The notes beneath the pieces were generated by a model. It saw nothing but the letters and a program-made list of their open reading frames with translations. It made no database searches and was not told the origin of the DNA. DNA of 64,000 nt from Takakia lepidozioides (taxonomy: Eukaryota; Streptophyta; Takakiopsida; Takakiales; Takakiaceae): positions 17,174,001-17,238,000 of the forward strand of contig CM060732.1 in assembly GCA_030704615.1 (NCBI GenBank), written 5' to 3'. Positions 47,401-56,554 of this stretch are shown one piece after another (the first letter of the stretch is position 1; each line of letters begins with the position of its first letter). The position numbers were made by a program, and so were the translations under genes.

Positions 47401-50400
47401 GTCTTCACTTCGCCTTCAAGTTTGAAAGATGCGTATGTGTGGATTTGTCATTGAGATGTTTCGCCATACCTTGAAGTTTGCTAGTGCACTCCTGAAGAGA
47501 GGCCCGCAAAACGCTATCCTGAACTCGCATATTGTTCTCCAAGTCTGTGTATCTGTCTGTCATGCGTTTCTGCCAATCTTTGTCCAAGGAATCCATGCGC
47601 TTTCCCAATTTTTGTTAAGGGAAGCCATCCGCGTCTCCCAGTCTTTGTCTAGGGAAGCCAACCGCTCCTCCGAGTCATTGTCACGGGCGGCGAGCACTTG
47701 CTGCAGAGTCTCCTTCGAGATGCATTTCGTTTGTAAGATGGAGATTTGGTCCCGAAGCGTTTGAACATCAGCACTCCTTGTGGAGTACTGACGCAAAGGA
47801 GAGGCTTGATGAGAGACAGGGGCAGGAAGAAGAAGCAGAGGGGAATCAGGTCGACGTGAGGGAGACGGGTAGTCTACCTCGTCGGCAGCCGTCCTTTGGC
47901 GTTTGGACGTCATGGTGTGGTGGAGATGGCGCTAGCGCGCCAACGCCCGTGAGCGCAGCGCCGACGTGCTGCCGCGCGCGCGCGCGCGAGAGAGAAACGA
48001 GAGAGAAAGAAATGAGAGAGACAGAAAACAAACAAACAAGGAACAAAAAATGAGAGAAAATAGGAAACCAGAGTCAGAGAAAAGAACTATTGTTCGAGTG
48101 ATTGTCTAAGGGTGAATGCCTCGTGCAGGTAGGCTGCCAAGCATTTCTGATCTTCATAGTGAAAGACTTCAGTGAGAGATTGGGTTCCACGGAATAGACA
48201 ATGGAATCTCCCACGGATCTCATAGTATAGAGGGCAATAGAAGAAGTGTTCTTCAGTTTCAATTTCCTGGTAGCGCCCTGTGCAAGCTGGACAGAGGCGG
48301 TCCTCCCGCTGTAGGTTTTCCCATCTGCCAGTCTCTATCCGTAGGTTGAGTCTCGATGCTGAGCCAAAAGCCCAGGCCCTCCTGAGGCCTAGTTTTTGGG
48401 CAAATCACACACAGCAGATTGATGCTTGTGTGAAGGGATTTCTAGAGGATATCTGGAAAACCCGGATTAATTCTATATATGATGGTAAGTCACACTACCA
48501 ACGTCAGCCCCTGATAGAGGTAGGTTCTGTCCCTTGGCGCGGGGTCAATGGCCACGAGGCTACGGCAAACAACGTCTTATGAGTACAATCTATCCGTAGG
48601 TTGTGGGAGCCCACCCTGAACCGCCCCAAAGCCCTCAGGAGAGAAGGAGATAAAGAGGCGGAAAGGTAATTGGGCCGCAAGATTCTATCCTCTCGGAGAA
48701 CCAAGAATGTTTCTCGATAGAAATGGAGCTTTGTTGTGAGGTTGGTTAACTTCCAAGTTCTCTCGACATGTAGCTCCATGAGCTCCTTTCTAATGAGTTG
48801 GTTGCGGGTCATGCTTGGATGTGATGTCCACCTCTTCTGGGTTCACTGGCAATAGTGAAGCAATAGACAGTCCATGGCGTTCAAAAAAGGTGTCCACACG
48901 AGCATACGAGGATTGTTTGAAACTTGCATTTTTGAGTCTAATAGATGTCACAAGGGACCTGGCCACAAGCCCCTTGGGAGGAAAGGCTTGTAACCTATGC
49001 AGGAAAATTGTAAGCCGGAAGAGGGCCTCAGGTTGAAATGGCACGCAGGCGAATTCTGCATCCAGTATGTGCGATGGAGTTGTGCCTCTGGTGCCAAGCA
49101 TTGCTTGGAGGAAAGATGACTGCAATGGTTCCAGACAAAGCATGATAGAGAAAGCATGAAACAAGAAAAACATAGGGGCTATCTACAAGCAGCCCAAAAA
49201 CGACTATTGTTCAAGGGATCATCTAAAAGTCAATGCCTCATGGAGATATGTTGCTAAGCATTTCTGATCCATGTAATGGAAGAAGACTGTGAGAGATTGG
49301 GTATCTCGGAATAGACAATAAAATCTCCGATGGATCTCATAGTAGAGAGGACAGTGAAGGAAGGAACGTTCTTCAGTTTCGATGTGTCTAGCGAAATCAG
49401 TTATGGTCATCATCTACTCAAATTTTGTGAGGTTCAAGGGTTTGTCATCTACAATGGCACTACCAACTACAAATCCTCCAGTCAGTTCACCTGCCACACG
49501 TACAAGGGACAGAGCGTGGTCAACTATCTCTTGGGGAGCCCCAACACAACTGATAGGGTTACCTCTTTTAACATTACGGATTCTGATCACTCTTGCCTTT
49601 CCTTTGCAGTTCCTTCCATCTTTTACCCTGTGAAAGACTCCTCCGCTTCTCTCTTTTCACACCCACGTATTCACTTTAATATTCCACTCACTTACACGAC
49701 GTCGAATATGAAACATGCCTAGCGTCAATCTCTCCTCCATCATCAATTTACCATCTACTAATGATAAGGCTTCCTATCTCACTTACGCTCTTTGGAACTC
49801 AACCCTGCGATCCTTCCTAGTCACCTTCCCATCTACCTCCTCACCTTTCTCCACTCATAGATATGCACCATTCTATGACGAAGAATGCAAAGTTGCTAGA
49901 CCTCACATCAAATCCCTGCTCTGTGATATCCATTCTTCTCTTCCAGCTCTCAAGCACTATAAGTCCCTCATTAGATCCAAAAAGAGAGCCTACAGTCTCA
50001 AGCTGCAATCTATTTTCCTTGCAAAGGTCAGGCCTTTTCCTTGTTTCTTTTGGTTCCTCCTAAAACCTCATAGAGACCCCCCCCCAGTCACTGACATTCA
50101 CGTCGAGCATGAGTATGCTCAGTCGTTGTATCACTCCCCAAGCCAATCTCCCTTTCCCATAACCTCCAAACCCCTACCTTTTTTTTCTTCACTACAGCCA
50201 ATATCAGCAAGGCAGTCAAGAAGTTTCGAAATGACAGGGCATTGGATATATCAGGGCTACAGAGTGAATTCATCAAGCACACGGCAACAACTTTGGCCCC
50301 ATTTATAGCACAAGTCTTCAATGAAGCAGTGCAACATGGCTTTCCGGCAAAGTGCATCATCCAACCCCTCTTCAAGAGCGCTGACAGAATTGCACCGACC

Positions 50401-53400
50401 AACTATCACACAATTATGGTGTCTTTGTTACTCACTAAACTATTTGGGGCAGTAGTGGCCATGGAACTGGATGACTGGGCTGAATCCTCTCACATGAGTC
50501 ATATGGGGCAAGCAGGTTTTTGTCGCAACTCTTGACCACATTTTCACTCTTCAGACTATGGTAGAATGTGTAAGCCATGACAAAAAAATGGTGTATGTTT
50601 GCTTTGTAGACTTTTGAAAGGTTTTTGATGCGGTTCCTCGAGACCTTCTTTTCCAGCGGCTCCATAGGTGGGAGTCCCTCTGGACATCCTTTATGCCATC
50701 TTTTCCATGTATGAGATTGTCACTGGCATGGTCAACGTCGCGGCCGAATTCTCAGCAGAGGTGCATAGCAACATTGGGGTCAAACAGGGCTGTCCCCTCT
50801 CACCTATCCTTTTCGGGATCTACATTAATGCTTGGTTACATCTCAAAAAACCATGGAGTTGGGGTGCCGTTGGATGGGGGACCAACACAATCAGATCTCC
50901 TCTACGCTGATGATGTTGCCCTCTTGGCACAATCTCCCGTCTACCTGCAACGCCATCTTCGCATCCTAGAAGAATTCTCCAAAGACTATGGGTTGTAAGT
51001 CAATCTTGGCAAAACTGAGATCATGGTTTTCAATGGCCAGGCGGACCGAAGATTCATCTTCAACCAATAGGAAATTGAGATTGTCAAATCATATGAATAC
51101 CTGGGTCTGGTTATCCACTCTCTCAAAATCCAGTTTGCATCAACTGCCCTGGACAGATTGACGAAGGGCAAGGCGGCCTCCATCCGCCATCAGGCCAAAT
51201 GCAAACAGATACATCTGTGCCACCCCCCAACTAAAAGGTGGCTATTTGACAGCGTTGTCACCCGTTGCGCCACGTATGGTTGTGAGTTCTGGGCACCTGG
51301 TGTCTCAGTTTCCTGGTGGGAAAAAAAATATGGAACCATTGCAGTCATCTTTTTTCTAAGCAATGCTTGGCGCCAAGAGTCACAACTCCATCTCACATCC
51401 TATGAGCAGAGTTTGCATGCGTGCCACTTCTAACCGAGGCCCTCTTCCAGCTTATAATTTTTCTAATAGGTTACAAGCACTTCCACCCAAGGAGCTCGTG
51501 GCAAGAGCCCTCGCAACATCTAGTAGGCAATAGCAGGTTTCAAGCACTCTTGGTATGCTCGAGTGTGCAGTTTTTTTCAAGGGCAATGGACTCTCTATTG
51601 CTTCACTATTAGAATCCAGAAGGGGTGGAAATCACATCCAAACAGGATCGCAACGGACTCCTTAGAGGGGAACTTATGGAACTACACGTCAGGAGAACTT
51701 GGAAGCTACCCAATCTCACAACAAGGCTCCATTTCTATCGAGAGACATTCTTGGTTCTCCGTGATGATAGAATCTTGTGGCCCAAGTACCCTTTGGCGCC
51801 TTTAGCTCATTCACTCCTGAGGGCATTGGGGCGGTCAGGATGGGCTCCCACAATCTACAGATAGAGACTGACAGATGGGAAAGCGTGCAACAGAGGACCG
51901 CATATGCCCAGCTTACACCGGACGCAACCAGGAAATTGAAACTGAATAACACTTCTTTTTTATTGCCCTCTATATTATGAGATCCGTGGGAGATTCCATT
52001 GTCTATTCCGTGGAACTCAATCTCTCACTGAAGTCTTCCACTATGAGGATCAGAAATGCTTGGTAGCTACCTTTAGACAATCCCTTGAGTAGTAGTTGCT
52101 TTTGGGCTGTTTTTTGGCTGTGATTTTGTTTCCTCTCTCTTGTTTTTTTTTCCATTTTGTCCCATAAGCTCTTTGAGCTTTCCGCGGACGTTGTAAAGTG
52201 CCATTTCATTTCAGTTCATTTCTCCCAGTAATTGCTTTTGGGCTATTTTTTGGCTCTGCTTTTGTTTCCTCTCTCTCTTGTTTTTCCATTTTGTCCCATA
52301 AGCTCTTTGAGCAGTCCACCGACGCTATAAAGTACCATTTCATTTCATTTCATTTCTCCCATAAGCTCTTTGAGGACGTTATAAGTACCATTTTATTACT
52401 CTATGAGTAACTAAAGTGCATAGCACTTCAAATGCATGAGATACTCCATCGAGCAATGTTTGGGATTTCTTGACACGCTTTTCTGCTAGGTCCCATAGAC
52501 CATAGGCCTCATGTAGATACAGTGCATTTCTTCATCTCTTGGGGACAAAAATAGAGTTTTTTCTACCCTTTCTTTATAAAGTTTTAAACGCACGTTATAA
52601 AGTACCATTTGATTTCATTTCATTTCCTTCTTGTTTAGGTCCACTCAACCCAAAAGATCTCGAGAGTACAGAGGAATGTGATGTGCACAGATGTGTGTTG
52701 CCTGAGGATAGAGACTGCCAGGTGGGATAACCTGCAACGTGCTGGGAGCTTGTGCCCTGCTTGAGCTAGAGAAACATGTGGGAGATTGAGAGCGAAGTAC
52801 ATTTGTTCTTTCACTCCCATCTCTACTATGAAATCCGGGGCGCTACTACTCTCTACTCAAGAGAGTCAATCCCTCACAAATTGTTCCATCATGAGGATCA
52901 GAGAGGCCTAATGGCATATCCACATGAGGCTCTCCACCTTAGAGAATATCTCAAAGTTGAATGATTGTTTTTGGGTTGTTTCTTGGGGGCCCCACTATCC
53001 TATTTTTTTTGGTCCCATGAGCATCCTGTGAACGTTGCAAAATTGTTTCTTTGAAGTACCATTTCATTTCATTTCTTTTCTTTCTCCCTCTTTGGGGAAA
53101 GTAACATACCCAATACAATGTGTATGCCAGCCATGAGATTGACAGTAACTGGATGGCAATACCTGAGATGAGCTTATAAATGAAAATGCTTTAAAGAGTT
53201 ATGGGCAGGGTGCAAGTGAGAGAGCCTGGAAAACTGAAACATGTGAGATCCATGCTGATCGTACGTTGGACGCATGAAGCTTGTGAAGAAATGTTTGAAA
53301 CTGAGGCAGGATTCTCTCCGGCATTGTCTCAGGTGATGATTCGTGCTGAGCCAAAGTTAATAGAAATGGAGAGAGAAATGAACCAATTGAGGGAAACCAT

Positions 53401-54847
53401 GTCTATTGATCGACAGCAGATTTCCAACATCTCCAGAGAGCTAGCTATCTACTCTAAGAAATATGAGATTGCGGACATTCAGCTGAACGAGAAAGAGCTC
53501 CAGTGGTCTCGAATGAAGAGGTGTCGACTATGTCTTTGTGAAAAATCAACTCCCCGTTCACATGACCTATCAATCCGACAGGGCTTGATGATGCTATCGT
53601 CAAGTGGAATGACAGTACTGGAAGGCGACATTGGGAGGAGCCCGGAGGGCCTACTCAAAGCTGGCATTGCTGGCCAAGTGCATGAGGAGGAAAAAGGTGA
53701 TGACATGTTATGATACCATTAGAATATGTAATCTGTTTTCTAGCTACAATGTTTTGCTAAAACTATTCGCTGTTGAACCACATTATTTTGAATTCTCAGA
53801 GAACACAAGTGTGTGGCCTTTTGAGAAAAGTTCAGGAAGTCTACTCTCTTTTTCTGTGGATGTCTGTGGATGTGAGCCTTTGGCTTAGAACTATACCTAG
53901 CAGTCTAAGGAGTTACTCTGTCTCATGTTGTCTGTATGCTTGGACCATTTGTTTACTGGGTATCCAAATTAGATTTTGCACATGCTTACCGTGTATAGTG
54001 CATTGCTAATGAAGGTGATGGCCATGGAGGAGGAGAGAGAGCCAGTGACGGCAAGAAGATTGGAATTGGTGCCGATGGTTCTTCTGACCAAGCTAGCTCA
54101 GAGCCTGAAGGAGTCAAAGGAGAGACAACCGCAGGAGGTGGTCAGGAGGGTGCTACAGTTGGTGTGGAGATGGCTGCAGGAGGTGGGCAGGAGGGTACTG
54201 GTGGTGGTGGTGGGACAACTGTTGATTTGGGTACTGGCAAGGTGAAATCCTACAAGCCAGGAGAGATATCGCAAGGCTTTCTGCATGCGGATGGATTGCA
54301 CATGGATGTGGGAACACAGACGGATCCAGACACTAAGGGAAGAAGCCCCTTCTGGGAAATTCTGAAGAGACCAACATCTGCCCCGGGACGAATGATGACC
54401 GCAGCCATAGAAGAGTTTATATTGGCTAGTGGGGTAGTTCACAGGGACAGGCAAGAAGGGGAAGAGGGGGAGGAGGAAAGTGAAGGAAGGCCCGTTGGGA
54501 AAGATGGGAGCAAAGAGGGGAAGGCTGACACAGGGGGTGCTGATGAAGGGGAACAACTTGAGGACGACGTTAGGGGAGGAAAACGGAGGATATCCGTCAA
54601 GAGCCTAGCAGCAGATACTGTTGACATTCTTGAGCAAATTCCCGGACTGGAAGGTGTAATGGCAGACAAAATCCGAGGGTTAGTATCTCGGTTTCGTCAG
54701 TTACGGTGTGGAAGTACAGGAGAGGATGGAGAGGATGATGAAGATAGTTCTCAACATAGTTTAGAGAGCTCTGAAATGGGTGATCCGAAGGGTGGCTCTG
54801 AAGCTGATGGTGGTGGAGGATCTGGAAAGAGGGGGAGATCCAGGTAA
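32499..54847 (+). CDS. AXDND1-like axonemal dynein light-chain domain protein, eight exons, about 969 aa
   Basis: Exons: 32499-32973, 33599-34080, 34705-35046, 35195-35383, 37022-37171, 37630-37704, 53333-53696, 54015-54847. Every junction has GT-AG ends and phases agree from ATG to TAA, giving 2,910 coding bases. Exons 5-6 join to FLEVVRQVRLQCEERGDMLL, close to the ELIRQV..C.ERG.LL signature of p28-type axonemal dynein light chains. Exon 7 is coiled coil (LIEMEREMNQLRETMSIDRQ). The last exon is Gly- and acid-rich and includes HMDVGTQTDP. The size is close to that of animal AXDND1 (about 1,000 aa). The role is presumably in sperm flagella. Intron 6 is 15.6 kb and full of retrotransposons, so one or more small exons there may be missed. 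The N-terminus could extend upstream. Confidence 0.72.
34560..34697 (+). repeat. LINE-II 3' tail abutting the exon 3 splice acceptor
   Basis: Contains CCCATAAGCTCTTTCAGCTT and ends CCATTTCATTTCCTTTCATT. The next bases are the acceptor TTCTGCTGCAG at 34704, so the pyrimidine-rich tail forms the polypyrimidine tract of exon 34705-35046. Confidence 0.8.
36575..36730 (+). repeat. LINE-II 3' tail copy in intron 4 of the axonemal gene
   Basis: Has CCCATAAGCTCTTTGAGCTT, TATAAAGTACCATTTCAT and a run of ATTTC units ending near 36725. Confidence 0.8.
37900..38425 (+). mobile_element. Two tandem LINE-II 3' fragments
   Basis: The first (37900-38205) has the ORF2 end (CACAGTCCTTTCTACTATGA context) and tail. 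The second (38206-38425) repeats GCATGAGGCGTTGACTCTTA and a second tail ending TTTCATTTCATTTCAT. They are separate 5'-truncated insertions. Confidence 0.75.
38430..39660 (+). mobile_element. LINE-I 3' portion: RT fragment, ORF2 C-terminus and tail
   Basis: RT palm residue block HSNIGVKQGCPLSPTLF appears twice because of a 111-bp duplication. A 222-codon open frame (38767-39435) follows, with VRWWGQLQHMP and a zinc-ribbon-like CNCPLCGQSEDSIHFLIHCP, typical of the C-terminal end of plant LINE ORF2. It continues as FLEDIWKTRINSIYD, then the LINE-I 3' tail (39523-39652). The first half of RT and the endonuclease are missing. Confidence 0.82.
38538..38759 (+). repeat. 111-bp in-frame tandem duplication within LINE RT
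   Basis: Two copies, 38538-38648 and 38649-38759, differ at very few positions. Each spans GVGFSEEVHSNIGVKQGCPL. As 111 is 37 codons, the frame is kept. Confidence 0.85.
39661..40082 (+). mobile_element. LINE RT scrap followed by a diverged LINE-II tail
   Basis: The stretch 39680-39790 matches the TQSDLLYADDVALLAQSP region in broken frames (ACACCGATGATGTTTTCCTG). A diverged tail, CCCCTAAGCTCTTTGAGTTT, follows at about 39950. Confidence 0.55.
40083..40927 (+). mobile_element. LINE-II 3' fragments
   Basis: 40083-40680 carries MELHVRQIWKPVNLTT-like coding traces, a DRWDIVQLADCLCPACARD block and a tail with TTTCATTTC. 40681-40927 holds another short tail and an internal LINE-II piece (CAATCGTCTTTCCTCCAAGG). 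Confidence 0.7.
40928..41870 (+). mobile_element. LINE-I ORF2 C-terminal fragment
   Basis: Open frame 40928-41287 contains LEYASAIWVDNSNQAQSLES and SACSKTANVAVRGG. The following 41300-41860 matches 38860-39430 with several indels. It ends near AKPKA, short of the tail. Confidence 0.78.
41871..42263. other. Unassigned intronic sequence
   Basis: About 390 bp with no recognised repeat or coding signal. Confidence 0.4.
42264..42382 (+). repeat. LINE-I 3' tail copy
   Basis: Runs from GTAGGTCTTACTACCGACAT to CGTCCTATGAGTACA and contains GGCCACAAGGCTACGGCAAA. It faces an inverted copy 55 bp downstream. Confidence 0.8.
42437..45590 (-). mobile_element. LINE-I copy on the - strand, split by a TRIM element
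   Basis: Read leftward from 45590: ORF1 remnant (ALNIRVTGQLGTLAEGNPL), endonuclease start (SHLNISSWNFNGLLWSHPQG, LFLLETDAYEGK), TRIM insertion at 43777-44960, endonuclease continuation (ARYIWCHVKGYN, IFLAGDFNTRTG), an internal deletion of most of RT, the C-terminal block (LEYSSAVWVDNSNQTKSLES, RRDELKVRWWGQL) and the tail (42437-42556). Frames are broken many times. Confidence 0.82.
43777..44960 (-). mobile_element. TRIM-like LTR element inside the LINE-I copy
   Basis: Direct repeats 43777-43990 and 44749-44960 (214 and 212 bp) are about 95% alike and run TGTAGAATTT to ACTTCCAACA. On the - strand each therefore begins TGTTGG and ends ACA. Just inside the right repeat, the - strand reads TGGTATCAGAGC, the primer-binding site complementary to initiator-Met tRNA. 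Next to the left repeat it reads GAGGAAGGG, a polypurine tract. Flanks on the - strand are ATTTC and CTTTC (a 5-bp duplication with one mismatch). The 758-bp interior has no coding capacity, as in TRIMs. Confidence 0.88.
45600..45722 (-). repeat. Two LINE-II tails in tandem, - strand
   Basis: GAAATGAAATGGTGCTTTAT followed by the complement of the CCCATAAGCTCTATGAGCTT tail occurs twice within 120 bp. Confidence 0.8.
45723..48060 (-). mobile_element. 5' part of a LINE-I element: ORF1 and ORF2 endonuclease
   Basis: ORF1 begins near 47913 (MTSKRQRTAADEVDYPSPS). It has a coiled coil made of repeated SLDKDWETRM-type units, then an RRM-like part (KALNIRVTGKLEGLAEGDPL) and HKVLFIRFKDKGARDTVLR, ending at 46764. 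It resembles L1-type ORF1 proteins; two frameshifts lie near 47600 and 47405. ORF2 starts near 46760 and stays open for 345 codons. Its AP-endonuclease motifs are IGSWNCNGSL, LFLLETHAYEGK, IFLVGDFNARTGSL, SVVDYLLGSP and DSDHSCLSFAF. It stops at 45723, where LINE-II tails begin. This is the best preserved endonuclease in the window. Confidence 0.85.
48076..49172 (-). mobile_element. LINE-II ORF2 C-terminal fragment on the - strand, interrupted by a LINE-I insertion
   Basis: On the - strand it reads ELMELHVERTWKLTNLTTKL, FYRETFLVLREDRILRPNYL, then (after the insertion) CPACTGRYQEIETEEHFFY and YEDQKCLAAYLHEAFTL. The upstream end reaches a segment with HILDAEFACVPFQPEALFRL. No tail is visible at 48076. 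Confidence 0.8.
48349..48588 (+). mobile_element. Short LINE-I insertion with a 15-bp target duplication
   Basis: 240 bp of LINE-I 3' end (from CTCGATGCTGAGCC to TATGAGTACAA) inserted in the LINE-II fragment. The flanks TCTATCCGTAGGTTG at 48334-48348 and 48589-48603 are identical, so the ends are certain. It lacks about 25 bp of the usual tail around TTGTTCCCGCTCAAACTGGG. Confidence 0.93.
49175..49385 (-). repeat. LINE-II 3' fragment, - strand
   Basis: The complement of the ORF2 end: the - strand has CACTGTCCTCTCTACTATGA and CAGAAATGCTTAGCAACATA. It abuts a + strand LINE copy at 49386. Confidence 0.75.
49386..52215 (+). mobile_element. Most complete LINE-II copy: endonuclease end, RT and C-terminus, frames broken
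   Basis: Begins inside the endonuclease (YGHHLLKFCEVQGF, QSVVNYLLGSPN, DSDHSCLSFAVPS), continues through the linker (YAPFYDEECKVARPHIKSLL) into RT: LDISGLQSEFIKHTA, FGIYIN after VKQGCPLSPILF, and LLYADDVALLAQSP (about 50898-50940), the catalytic YADD. The C-terminal part reads GRTWKLPN-like text and DDRILWPKYPLAPL. The tail CCCATAAGCTCTTTGAGCTT ends at about 52215 with TTTCATTTCAG. Many stops and frameshifts. It shares the endonuclease with LINE-I but ends in the LINE-II tail. Confidence 0.85.
52216..53095 (+). mobile_element. Cluster of LINE-II tails and a C-terminal fragment
   Basis: Tails end near 52360, 52400 and 52630. A longer copy (52640-53090) keeps FFHSHLYYEIRG, HHEDQRGLMAYPHEALHLRE and a diverged tail ending ATTTCATTTCTTTTC. 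Confidence 0.75.
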
Positions 54848-55479
54848 AGATTACTTCCAATTGGCAGTCATTTGAGTACTTTGAGGATGTCCAAATATCT
54901 CAAATATATATATTTGAGACTAGGTGCCCAACGCAGGGGGGATACTAACTGAGATTGGAGTGTCAGCTTCAAATACCCAAACCTACAATGCCATCTAAAG
55001 TAGCTGCAATTTCAATCTGCCAATGTTGGAAGGTGGTGACCTATCAACTGGATATGCAAGCCCTAATGTATGAGCTTGGCAAGACATGTCATACCACTGC
55101 AAGAGCTACCCAAGTAAAATCCAAACCACTTGATGGATAGACCCATGTACTGCATTGTCGCAGTCCGATAAGGGGAAAGGAGATCCCCAAAGATGTTAGT
55201 GCTAGATAACACCTCCCTCATGCAGTTTTTGTGTGAGCTCTTTCAGGGGTTGGAGTAAATTGAAGAGGGGGTTGGAAGAGAGCAAACAACGTCAAACCAA
55301 GTTCTTTTTTATTGCCAAGGAGTTACTATCACGACAGTCAAAAGGCATACCACCCAAAGTGTATGGATCCATCTCCCCTTTTGTTTTGTTTTGCCAGACG
55401 CTCTTTGAGGTTCCTGTGAATGTTTTATGAAGTTCCTTCCTTTCTTCTAGAGCTTTCTTGGTCGTTATAAAGTATTTCG
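54848..55479. other. 3' flank of the axonemal gene
   Basis: No supported gene. It includes AAATATCTCAAATATATATATTTGAGA near 54891-54918, whose arms (TCTCAAATATA and its complement) could form a hairpin; it may mark the transcript end region. Confidence 0.35.
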
Positions 55480-55825
55480 TCTCATTCCCTTTCTTTTGGA
55501 GAAGACAGATGGACAATTAAGACTGAAGAACATCTCTTCTTTCAACGTCCTCTCTCCTAAGCTATCTAGGGGTCAATACTATTGCCCATTCCAGGACAAT
55601 CAATACCTTGCAGAGGTCTTTCATTACAAGCACCAGTAAGGCCTGCAGCATACCGACATGAGGCTCTCCACCTTAGAGAATCTCTGATGTCGACCAGTGG
55701 TTGCTTTTGGGCTGCTTGTTGAGGGCCCTACTTCTTTCTTTCTGCTGTCATTCTTTCTTGTGTCCCAGAAGCTCTTTGAGCTTTCCGCAAACGTTACAAA
55801 GTTACTTTCATTCATTTCATTTCTA
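55480..55825 (+). mobile_element. LINE-II 3' fragment
   Basis: Traces of the ORF2 end (LRLKNISSFN-like text, CATACCGACATGAGGCTCTC) and a tail with CCCAGAAGCTCTTTGAGCTT, ending CATTCATTTCATTTC. Confidence 0.75.
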
Positions 55826-56554
55826 TTCTGATGACCACGTCCCTGGTAGGGTGTTGGATTGCACGTTTGGTTAGATGTGGTTTGCATGTGTCCCTCGCCT
55901 ACTTCACAATCATATCATTACTAAATGGTTTATTTATAAGCCAGGGAAATATTGACGTTTTCCGTAGGTCTTGAAGGCAGTACTAGTGGAGAATTGTTTG
56001 TAAGCTGTTAGGTAGGCTGATGACAATGTATCACCTGAATAACTTTCGGTTCAGGACAAAGCCCAAAGACTTGCTGTTTGTCCCGTTGGGCTTTGGCAAG
56101 ATGATGAAGATCAGCCCGCCCCCCAAAATAATCAAGACCTTCAACGAGCACCAGGTTTGACCCCAGCTCCTCTGGTAGGTAATACTACTCTTCCAAATTC
56201 TGGAAAATATCAGAGCGTGAGAGCCCATAATCCCAGTAACAAGCTAATCGAACACCTAGGGTTGATTGGGTGCTGGAACTTCATTGTTACAATTGCTTGC
56301 CAATATCTTTACATCTTGGTTAGTTTTAGCCTCAGTCAGTGTTTGGCTTCAAAACCTGCACAAATTAAGCGAGTCCTTCAACTTAAGAGCAACAAAAGTC
56401 GCCTGTACATATCTTATGCTAATGTGTAAAGGACTGGAATAGGGGTTCCACCATAAATCAGATGTCTGCAGGACATTTGCTTACCTCCTGGGATTGTTGT
56501 CTTGATGTATTCTGAAACAGTGGTTGGTTTGTTCTACCCTGTCATTGGCCCTTG
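55826..56554 (+). other. Mostly unique sequence with one candidate exon (56012-56154)
   Basis: The candidate exon follows TGTTAG and ends CACCAG|GTTTGA. It stays open as RLMTMYHLNNFRFRTKPKDL, then FVPLGFGKMMKISPPPKII. The text looks protein-like, but no partner exon was found and no family was recognised. The rest holds nothing clear. Confidence 0.3.

Larger units (their letters stand above)
37705..53332 (+). other. 15.6-kb intron 6 of the axonemal gene, packed with nested retrotransposons
   Basis: Starts with GTTCTC after exon 6 and ends with a pyrimidine-rich GCATTGTCTCAG. About 90% is assignable to LINE-I or LINE-II pieces on both strands and one TRIM-like LTR element. The unassigned parts are about 37705-37900, 41870-42263 and 53100-53332. 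A 43-codon open stretch at 53201-53332 runs straight into exon 7 and could extend that exon upstream. Confidence 0.65.

Noticed and set aside
54098-54556. 152-codon ORF antisense to the last exon of the axonemal gene
   Set aside because: Shadow of the Gly/Glu-rich + strand frame, which is joined in phase to the preceding exon.
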